DNA from: Triglochin maritima
Taxonomy: Eukaryota > Streptophyta > Magnoliopsida > Alismatales > Juncaginaceae
DNA length: 64,000 bases
NCBI GenBank assembly: GCA_963682175.1
Contig: OY821787.1
Span: forward strand, 21,616,501 to 21,680,500
Direction of reading: 5' to 3'
Of this stretch, positions 46,445-55,013 are shown in pieces (the first letter of the stretch is position 1; each line of letters starts with the position of its first letter). Position numbers and translations under genes: made by a program. The notes below the pieces were generated by a model, which saw nothing but the letters and a program-made list of their open reading frames with translations, ran no database searches and was not told the DNA's origin.

Positions 46445-47832
46445 TGATTGGCATCATTTCATGTTTATATTTGTATCTTATATCCATTATCTTTCACCTA
46501 AACAATGCTATGTTACGAGTTTTATGTTTAGTTTTCAGGAATAAAGAGGTTTGAAGAGAAGAGCCATGAAAGGATCCAAAATCAGGAAAAGGGACTTAAT
46601 TGTGAGACCTAGGACTAAGATGCAAGGGAGAAGGACCTGATCGTAAGACCGAAGGACCTAAGAGCAAAACAGAATACTCCACACCATCATGGGGAGTATT
46701 TTACCAATTCGATTCGGGTCGGAGCTCCAACAAGTCAAGTAACCGCATCAAAGACCAACAATACCAGAAAGAAAAGCCCACAACAAATTCCAACGCGATT
46801 GGAAGTTTTTGGACCGCTAATTGGCGGTCCATATTACTCAGGATCCGCCCAAATTTCTCCTGGACTTGTATTAATGTTTGTTTAGGCTATTTTTGTTATT
46901 CGTTTAGTCCCACATCGGGGGATTGTCCCGGATTAGCTTTTTCCATGGCTATAAATAGAACTCTTCACCTCCTATTGTAAAAACTCCATATTTTAAATGG
47001 CTATTCTTCCTACTAGAAGTGAGGCCTTGAAGCACACACTAAAGTAGGAGGATGCTACTTGAAATGTGAGTCATTTTATCAATAAAGTTTTGTGTTTCTT
47101 TCATTGTTTGTTTATGCTTCTTTTATTGTTTGTGCATGTTTTAGTTTAATCGTCTTTTATCTCTAGCTTAGTTTTAATATGCTTTCTTTGCTTAGTTTAA
47201 TAATTAGTGTAATGTTTAGTGAGTAGTTCCATCCCCTTTGGGGGGTGGAGTAGATGTACATACATGCATTAGAGAATGGGATGAATGCTTTATTTTTGAT
47301 GTGTTGATAAAACATGAATGTATGCTTGCTTGTTTAGGATAGAATCTATAACTTGATGAGTTTTGCCAAAATGATTAGACACCTCTCATGCTTGTTTAGG
47401 TTTCGGAATAAACAACTTGCATATGTAAATGTTAATCAACTAAGTTGGTGAATAGATTGATAGGTTTTGCCATAACATTTAGACACTTCCTATGCTTGAT
47501 AAAGACCACCTTCATGTGCTTAAAGAATGTATTCTACACCCACCTCTTTGCATGTGTGCACTCACTCCACCCCTTAGGGGTTTTCCCATTTCTGTATTCT
47601 AGCATTCTTCCTTTGCTCTTAGCTTAGTTATTATTTCATTGTTTTGTTCTTCCTTTCGCATTTCCTACTTCGTAGCGTAGTATAGAGTAGAGTAGCATAA
47701 AGATCTTTCTCCCCCTATTTTTGCCACTTGATTTCTGATAAACAATAGGCTGCTCACCTCCCTTAGGATGACCCATACTTGCCACCGCTTCATCGCAGCC
47801 GTGCACTTGCAGTTTAAATAAAACGTTCAACA
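46445..47832 (+). repeat. N4 5' LTR
   Basis: TGATTGGCATC...CGTTCAACA, 1,388 bp. Single GCGG palindrome (46811-46830), GTCCCACATCG (46907-46917), TATAAATA (46950-46957). CCCC...GGGGTGGAG arms near 47232-47250 and 47567-47583, with two TTTTGCCA...TAGACAC repeats between them. Confidence 0.95.
46907..46957 (+). promoter_or_regulatory. N4 5' LTR promoter: snRNA-type USE plus TATA box
   Basis: Exact RTCCCACATCG match, 32 bp, TATAAATA. It would drive the only intact frame of the window. Confidence 0.62.
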
Positions 47833-47838
47833 AGTTTT

Positions 47839-47856
47839 TGGCGCAGTTGCCGGGGA
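47839..47856 (+). other. N4 primer-binding site (tRNA-Asp type)
   Basis: TGGCGCAGTTGCCGGGGA, one mismatch to the complement of the plant tRNA-Asp 3' end. Confidence 0.87.
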
Positions 47857-48920
47857 GGTGCCAGTCCAGACTCTTGTTTGGACGATTCGAGTGGATTTAA
47901 TTTTTGTTTTGTTGTTTTTCTTTCTTTCAGGAGACTTGGAGTCGAAAGGAGAGGCATCTGGAAATATTTGGAGGAAAGCTGGGCAGTTTGGACTGCCAAT
48001 CAGCGGCCTGAGACCGCCAATCAGCGGTCTGGTGAGCTGCTTTTGCCTTCTTATTTCTTTGTCGTGTTGCCATAATTGATCTAGTAATCTGGGACTCAAT
48101 TTTGCATGTTCTGACTCTCAGATTTTTCCCAGATTAATAATCAACTTCCCTTAAGCAACTTGGACTCTAAAACTCAAAGCAAAAGATTAGGCATTCTTTT
48201 TGTTTAGCTCATGCATCATGTATGTGACTTAGGCATTTAGATTGTCTTTTATCTTAGCTTTATTTTCTGTTGCTGAGAGGTGGCGTGAGGTACACACCTT
48301 CTACTCTCATTCATACATTTCGTATGAACATGAATTAGTTAGTAGGAAGTGCGTTGCAACAAGTGTGAGTTGAGCGTTTGTTTGGAGAGTTGATTGCTAG
48401 ATTAGGACTCCAAAACGCTACTAAGGAGGGGCTGTCCCATAAAAGATAAGGTGGGGGATTTCATCACCCTTTCCTTCGCCCCAAAACCACACTAATCAAG
48501 AGCCTAATTTTAAAATCAAGTAGACATTGGCCTTAAGGAATTCGGACGCATTAGGAGAGTGATCCGGTCTCGACCGTCATGACCTGATCGGTGTTGCCCA
48601 CTTTGTCGATAGTAGGAGAGACGAGATCCCCAGATCTTGGCTCACTTGCTGGGCTTTGTGGTTCTCGTCGTAGGGAGGTGACGCGTGTTGAGGCCGTGTG
48701 ACCTCGCAGTTAGGCGTCGTCTAGCTGTAAGGACCTATAGCGAACTTAGGATTGCTTGAGCCTTGTTTGCTTGTGTGCTTCTACCTGTACCCATCCGCCG
48801 TAGCATAAGGACTTCTTCCTTTCTCTCCTAAGTCATTCTTTCTCTCCTGTGTCCCCCCATCTTCTCCTCTACGTACATTCTTTATTAAATTTTTTTTTTG
48901 GTGTGTGTGCACCTTTGTGC
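47857..48920 (+). other. N4 5' leader
   Basis: Untranslated. Palindrome pair at 47994-48031 and conserved core at about 48540-48740. An in-frame ATG at 48849 precedes the chosen start but is not conserved in the relatives. Confidence 0.85.
47994..48031. repeat. Double GCGG-type palindrome in N4 leader
   Basis: GACTGCCAATCAGCGGCC then GACCGCCAATCAGCGGTC, about 140 bases after the primer site. Confidence 0.78.
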
Positions 48921-51900
48921 ATGCTTTCGTGGACACGAGACGAGAGTGGTCGTTTGACGAGGAGCGTTGTCAATCCGGCTTCGGTCATCGATTTCTCGAC
49001 ACCTTCCTCCTCTAGTGTCGCACATAGTTTGGGTTCAATGGCTGCTAATTTCCGCGAGGAGGAGAAGTTGCTGGACCCACCTGAGTGTCCTGTTGTCGTT
49101 CTCATACCTCTACGTGATCGATGCTACCTGAGCCGTACTGCTCTACCTTCATGCATCATATTGCCAGAGGCTAATGGGAACCATTTTGAGGTTAAGCCTC
49201 AGTTTATTTCCATGCTCCCTCATTTCACTGGGAAAGGTGACCCCTATATCTTTCTCAGGGAATTTGAGGAGGTTTGTGCTATGTTCAAGCTGCAACAACT
49301 TAGCATAGACTCCATCCATCTTAGGCTTGTCCCCTTTGCGCTGAAGGATGACTCCAAGAAGTGGTTGTACAGCAACCAGGTGAATGCCTTTAGGACTTGG
49401 CATGAGTTTCGATCTGCATTTCTCAAGAAGTACTTCCCAAATCATCGGACTCAAAAATTGAGGAACGAAATCAATTCGTTCTTTCAACTTGAGACCGAGA
49501 CATTTCATACGTATCTAGAGAGGTTCAAGGAGCTACTATCCTCATGCCCTCACCATGGCATTGAGTTGTGGCGCCTTTGTCAGATTGTGTATGAGGGTCT
49601 TCACATCCCGTCAAGAACGCTCCTTGAGTCCATGTGTCAAGGAGAGTTCTTGGGAAAGGATGAAAGGGAGGAATGGGCTTTCCTAGAAGACCTTGCTGAG
49701 AAAACCATGCAATGGGAGAGTGTGAGGGAACCACCTGCATCATCTAGTATAGGACCGAGGATCGCGAATGCAAACTCGACTAGATCGGGTACCGCATTTG
49801 CTATCGATACCACTACAGCCACCATGGCACGCATGACGGTCTTAATGCGCCGTATGGATTCGATTGAGCTCCAAAACCAACAAAGTGCACCTCACATGTC
49901 CACATCTGGTCGAATTCCCTGTCATTCATGTGGTAGGATAGGTCATGTAGAAAGCGAGTGTGAGTCCATTCCTCCTGAGATGGAGCGTGTCAACGCCATC
50001 TATGAAAGACCCAGGAGTGACCCATACTCATCATCTTATAATCCTGGATGGAGGAACCACCCTAATTTTTCATGGAACCAAACTAATGCCCCGGGTGGTC
50101 CTTCAAACTCCTCTAGACAACATTATCAATCACACCAACCTCCCATGTATGCACAATCCTATCAGCCACCCCAAGCGCAAACCACCAATCAATCAGGTTT
50201 CCCAAATTCCAATAATATGGAAACCCGATTCAATTCGCTTGAGACCTTGACTCGTGGACTTGGAAACTCAATGAAAATTTTTATGTCAACTACGAGTCAA
50301 GTTCTCACTTCAAATCAGCAGACCATCAAATCTCTAGAGCTTCAGATGGGCCAATTGGCTCAGTCTGTACATAAAAGAGAGAGAGGGTCTTTTTCTAGCC
50401 AACCTGAGGCTAACCCCCGTATGTACCAACAACAACACATGCAAAATGAGAATGTGGTACCTCGGGAGAGGCAAGTGAACCATGTGGAAGAACCTGTTCA
50501 CCATGTCAATTCCATTGTGACCTTAAGGTATGGAAAACAGGTTGACAATCACATTTCCTTGCCACAACAACCACCATCTATGCAGCCCCTCAGTGGGAAT
50601 GGTGGTGAAGAAGAGGCTGAGGGTGAAGGTAATACACCAAAGCTTTCTTCTCAGGCACCGCAGAAAACCTACCTGCCAAAAGCTCCCTATCCAAGTAGGT
50701 TAACCAAAAAGCAGAGTGACAACATGGACAAGATATTAGAAGTGTTTAAGCAAGTAAAGGTTAACATCCCCTTGTTGGATGTCATCCAACAAATACCTCA
50801 ATATGCCAAAGTGTTGAAGGATCTCTGCACAACCAAGAGGAAGACCAATTTTCCTAAGAAAGCATTCTTGGCTGCAAATATCAGCTCAGTTTTGTCCAAT
50901 CCTACCTACACAAAATACAAGGACTCTGGGTGTCCTACTATTCAGTGTACGATAGGGGAGACTAAAATGAGCAATGTTTTGCTTGATTTTGGATCAGCGG
51001 TAAACCTCCTCCCATTCTCTGTTTATAAAAGGTTGAACTTGGGAGAATTGAAACCAACGAAGATCACCCTCCAATTGGCGGATAGATCCATTCGTATTCC
51101 CATGGGGATTATCGAGGATGTGCTTATCAAAGTTGGAGATTTTATATTTCCAGTCGATTTTGTTGTCCTCGATACCAATCCTGTTGCAAACACCCACTCT
51201 CAAATACCTTTGATTTTGGGTAGACCATTTCTGGCAACCTCCAATGCCTTGATTAATTGTAGAAATGGTCTCATGAAGCTCTCATTCGGTAACATGAGTG
51301 CCGAGTTTCATGTGTTTAACTCTGGTAAGCAATATGAACCCATGGATGAACCTTTAAATCTAAATCTCATCCGCCAATTGGAGAAAGCACTACAAAATCA
51401 ACGAACACCCCTAACCCCAATGCAACCAGTTGAGAATGTTCGTGGGCCCGGCGAAAACACATTGCCTGTCTTCGCAATGCAACAAAGTGAGCTGGCCTCG
51501 AGCATGAATGTCCAAAGGGAGTGTTCGTTGCATGATTCAGTTGAGAGTACTAGTGAGAGTGAGACACTTCATCATATGCCTATACCAAAAGGTGTCTCTA
51601 CCTCATGTCCCATGGCCATTGAGCCATTTGAGCTTCATATTGACTCCAACAAGGACCCACCTATGACCGAGCTTATGCTTGATGATCTAAATGATGGTGG
51701 GAGGTCCTTGTTGGATGACTTGGGGAGCAGCCCCGTTCTTAGCGATGCAGGTCTGCTGCATCCATCGAATGAGCCTGAGGAACTCATTCCGATGCACCCG
51801 CCTATTGGTTGGAGGGTTTTCTTCGATGAGCAATTAAACCCTAGTGAGGTAACACAACTTCATTCTTTGTTGCCCACACCCAACCAATATCATGAGGGGT

Positions 51901-52019
51901 TCGAGCCTTTCAGCTTTGACCTTCCACCCCTCATGACACCTCAGAGTACCAGTGAAGTTTGCCCATCTCGGCATGTCTCTGGTCCTCAGGACTTGATGTT
52001 CTCATTTGATGTTCCTTGA
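48921..52019 (+). CDS. gag-pro: Intact Gag-protease-tail polyprotein of N4
   Basis: 1,032 codons, no stop or frameshift. Start chosen at the Met-x-x-Trp (MLSWTRDESGR) shared with N1, N2, N3 and, more loosely, A1 and A2. Gag core at about residues 95-230 (FTGKGDPYIFLREFEEVCAM, FALKDDSKKWLYSNQ, FPNHRTQKLRNEINSFFQ), which would form the particle shell. C-x2-C-x4-H-x4-C nucleocapsid knuckle at about 333-346 (CHSCGRIGHVESEC). Gln/Pro/Asn-rich linker. Retropepsin-like protease at about 640-790 with active-site Asp689 in LLDFGSAVN (N1 has D-L-G) and ILGRPFLATSNALINCRNG. A linker ends SNKDPP, where the A class runs on to RT. A tail of ~119 residues (GWRVFFDEQLNPSE; LPTPNQYHEGFEPFSFDLPP) ends SFDVP. 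The tail has no family I recognise. Confidence 0.95.
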   Translation: MLSWTRDESGRLTRSVVNPASVIDFSTPSSSSVAHSLGSMAANFREEEKLLDPPECPVVVLIPLRDRCYLSRTALPSCIILPEANGNHFEVKPQFISMLPHFTGKGDPYIFLREFEEVCAMFKLQQLSIDSIHLRLVPFALKDDSKKWLYSNQVNAFRTWHEFRSAFLKKYFPNHRTQKLRNEINSFFQLETETFHTYLERFKELLSSCPHHGIELWRLCQIVYEGLHIPSRTLLESMCQGEFLGKDEREEWAFLEDLAEKTMQWESVREPPASSSIGPRIANANSTRSGTAFAIDTTTATMARMTVLMRRMDSIELQNQQSAPHMSTSGRIPCHSCGRIGHVESECESIPPEMERVNAIYERPRSDPYSSSYNPGWRNHPNFSWNQTNAPGGPSNSSRQHYQSHQPPMYAQSYQPPQAQTTNQSGFPNSNNMETRFNSLETLTRGLGNSMKIFMSTTSQVLTSNQQTIKSLELQMGQLAQSVHKRERGSFSSQPEANPRMYQQQHMQNENVVPRERQVNHVEEPVHHVNSIVTLRYGKQVDNHISLPQQPPSMQPLSGNGGEEEAEGEGNTPKLSSQAPQKTYLPKAPYPSRLTKKQSDNMDKILEVFKQVKVNIPLLDVIQQIPQYAKVLKDLCTTKRKTNFPKKAFLAANISSVLSNPTYTKYKDSGCPTIQCTIGETKMSNVLLDFGSAVNLLPFSVYKRLNLGELKPTKITLQLADRSIRIPMGIIEDVLIKVGDFIFPVDFVVLDTNPVANTHSQIPLILGRPFLATSNALINCRNGLMKLSFGNMSAEFHVFNSGKQYEPMDEPLNLNLIRQLEKALQNQRTPLTPMQPVENVRGPGENTLPVFAMQQSELASSMNVQRECSLHDSVESTSESETLHHMPIPKGVSTSCPMAIEPFELHIDSNKDPPMTELMLDDLNDGGRSLLDDLGSSPVLSDAGLLHPSNEPEELIPMHPPIGWRVFFDEQLNPSEVTQLHSLLPTPNQYHEGFEPFSFDLPPLMTPQSTSEVCPSRHVSGPQDLMFSFDVP

Positions 52020-53570
52020 CCAAATGATTATGAGAATATCGTTGTTGCTGTATATATCATGTAAAAAAAATCGAAAAAAGAAAAAAGAAAAAATACATGC
52101 ATAAATCCATGGATTACTCCTTCAGTGGGCATCGATTGTTGTGGGCCCCAACCCTTGTGTACTTGGGCCCAATCTCTTCACGTATTTATCTCCCATCTTC
52201 AGTATCTCACAGGTTTTGAGGGAATTCGGGTTTGTGTCCATCACTATAACCATGAACTTCCTGTTGTGCTTCATGTTGGTGAGATCTTCCCTTTTTCATG
52301 CATAAATCCATGTAGTATCATGCTCACATTCATTGAGGACAATGCATGAAGTAGGTGTGGGGGGTGTTTTACTTGTGTACATAGTCGAGTCTTTTTCTTT
52401 TGATTTTGTTTTCGTTTGTGTGTATTGATAGGGTCATGTTAGTGTGCTGCATTTAATATCGATATATCTGCTTGCCATGATCCTTTGGTGACTTGTATTC
52501 TTTTGCTTGCCGAGTGCTTTAAAATTTTCACATTTCTTTCAAAATCTTCATGTGTTTGTGAAACAAAATGTTTTTGTGGGTTTTGCGTGTGTTTAGCATG
52601 TGCAAAGTAAAAAGAAAGCTACCAAAATTGTCTTGAACTTATGCATTAGGATTTCTAGTTTACTGGCTTTAGGTCTTATCGAGTCGTTAGGATGCACCCC
52701 GGTTTTCCCTCGGGGGGCGTGTAATCATAGGGTTTCAGCACTCAAACATTTAAAGAAGTCCACCCTGAACCTAGTGAGTCAAATAAATCGTGTTTGTTAG
52801 TATAAGGAAGTTTTCGTAGTCAAGGGCCCTTAATCTCTTTTTGTGAAACTTAAGTGTAGGGGTTTTGGTTCCCATGTAGATAAGTAAATAAGTGGTGTTC
52901 TCTCTTCTCGCACGGCTCCTATCACTCGAGAAAGTAGGTCTGAGGGGACTTTGTGCCTGGTGCTTTGGAGTCATCTGACTTGGGATGCACCGACCGAACT
53001 CCCGTTACACGGGTGGTAGGGATCGCCCTATGTGGAGATTTGGGGGAAGGTGTACGTGATAGTGTAACTCCTCATAGACAATGATGCACAAAACCTGACC
53101 ATGGGAGAATCAAACACCAACCAATAAAATGCTCCAAAGAAAAAGAAAAAAGAAAAAAAAAAGTCAAATAAGAACCAAAATGGACTTTACACATTGTATC
53201 ACATTCAGAAGTTAAGATTGCCCATGTCTTTCACTTAAGTCCTTGACTAGCTTTCACGAATAACTCATTAGGCTAGGTGTGTGGACGGATTACATATATA
53301 GAGTCGACTCGTAGTACTACCGTGTCCCATGATCGAGAAAATAAGTCCAACGAGTCGTGTAGCTAGATTGATTAATGCTTCTTGTTCGGATTTTGTGGGT
53401 ATATCCGCTGAAAACCCTCAGGAGACAACACTCCTCCACCTCGGCGACAAGGAGGTTTAATGGCTTGTTGCACGTGCTAAGTGCAACCGTGATTCCTACG
53501 AAAGTGAGTTAGGATTTCTTGTTTCTCGTTTGCTTTTTCCTTTCTTTGTTTTGCTCTGGACTAGCAAAAG
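52020..53570 (+). other. N4 3' untranslated region
   Basis: 1.55 kb, no ORF. Shares its whole course with the A2 and A1 3' UTRs and includes the conserved block 52896-53069. The absence of pol is therefore not a truncation of the element end. Confidence 0.85.
52896..53069 (+). other. Conserved 3' UTR block, N4 copy
   Basis: CCCGTTACACGGG hairpin and flanks as in A2, N1 and A1. Confidence 0.7.
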
Positions 53571-53587
53571 TTAGGTGTGGGGGTATT
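53571..53587 (+). other. N4 polypurine tract
   Basis: TTAGGTGTGGGGGTATT next to the 3' LTR. Confidence 0.87.
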
Positions 53588-54996
53588 TGATTGACATCAT
53601 TTCATGTTTATATTTGTATCTTATATCCATTATCTCTCACCTAAACAATGATATGTTACGAGTTTTATGTTTAGTTTTCAGGAATAAAGAGGTTTGAAGA
53701 GAAGAGCCATGAAAGGATCCAAAAGCAGGAAAAAAGACTTAATTGTGAGACCTGGGGACTAAGATGCAAGGGAGAAGGACCTGATCGTAAGAACGAAGGA
53801 CCTAAGAGCAAAACAGAATACTCCACACCATCATGGGGAGTATTTTACCAATTCGATTCGGGTCGGAGCTCCAACAAGTCAAGTAACCGTATCAAAGACC
53901 AACAATACCAGAAAGAAAAGCCCACAACAAATTCCAACGCGATCCGAAGTTTTTGGACCGCCAATTGGCAGTCTTGGACCGCTAATTGGTGGTCCATATT
54001 ACTCAGGATCCGCCCAAATTTCTCCTGGACTTGTATTAATGTTTGTTTAGGCTATTTTTGGTATTGTTTCAGTCCCACATCGGGGGATTGTCCCGGATTA
54101 GCTTTTTCCATGGCTATAAATAGAACTCTTCACCTCCTATTGTAAAAACTCCCTATTTTAAGTGGCTATTCTTCCTACTAGAAGTGAGGCCTTGAAGCAC
54201 ACACTAAAGTAGGAGGATGCTACTTGAAATGTGAGTCATTTTATCAATAAAGTTTTGTTTTTTTTCATTGTTTGTTTATGCTTCTTTTATTTGTTTGTGC
54301 ATGTTTTAGTTTAATCGTCTTTTATTTCTAGCTTAGTTTTAATATGCTTTCTTTGTTTAGTTTAATAATTAGTGTAATGTTTAGTGAGTAGTTCCATCCC
54401 CTTTGGGGGGTGGAGTAGATGTACATACATGCATTAGAGAATGGGATGAATGCTTTATTTTTGATGTGTTGATAAAACATGAATGTATGCTTGCTTGTTT
54501 AGGATAAAAGTTATAACTTGATGAGTTTTGCCAAAATGATTAGACACCTCTCATGCTTGTTTAGGTTCTGGAATAAACAACTTGCATATGTAAATGTTAA
54601 TCAACTAAGTTGGTGAATAGATTGATAGGTTTTGCCATAACATTTAGACACTTCCTATGCTTGATAAACACCACCTTCATGTGCTTAAAGAATGTATTCT
54701 ACACCCACCTCTTTGCATGTGTGCACTCACTCCACCCCTTAGGGGTTTTCCCATTTATGTATTCCAGCATTCTTCCTTTGCTCTTAGCTTAGTTATTATT
54801 TCATTGTTTGGTTCTTCCTTTCGCATTTCCTACTTCGTAGCGTAGTATGAGTAGAGTAGCATAAACAACTTTCTCCCCCTATTTTTGCCACTTGATTTCT
54901 GATAAACAAGAGGCTGCTCACCTCCCTGAGGACGACCCATACTTGCCACCGCTTCATCGCGGCCGTGCACTTGCAGTTTAAATAAAACGTTCAACA
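53588..54996 (+). repeat. N4 3' LTR
   Basis: TGATTGACATC...CGTTCAACA, 1,409 bp. Two GCGG palindromes (53955-53994), GTCCCACATCG (54072-54082) and TATAAATA (54115-54122) with 32 bp between. Followed by TSD TGTGT. Confidence 0.95.
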
Positions 54997-55013
54997 TGTG
55001 TGCACCTTTGTGC

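Larger units (their letters stand above)
46445..54996 (+). mobile_element. N4: complete non-autonomous Athila-like element with intact Gag-PR-tail ORF
   Basis: An 8.55-kb element: LTRs 46445-47832 and 53588-54996, primer site, leader, one uninterrupted 1,032-codon frame, 3' UTR, polypurine tract. Perfect TSD TGTGT (46440-46444 and 54997-55001) in the leader/gag junction of N3. RT, RNase H and integrase are absent. The LTRs are very similar; the 5' LTR has one palindrome where the 3' LTR has two. Of all the Gypsy elements in the window, this is the only one whose coding frame is unbroken. Confidence 0.96.

Noticed and set aside
52020..53570. Decayed RT-INT hidden after the N4 tail
   Set aside because: The stretch matches the 3' UTR of A2 from its start; no pol-like residues in any frame, and the same is true of N1.
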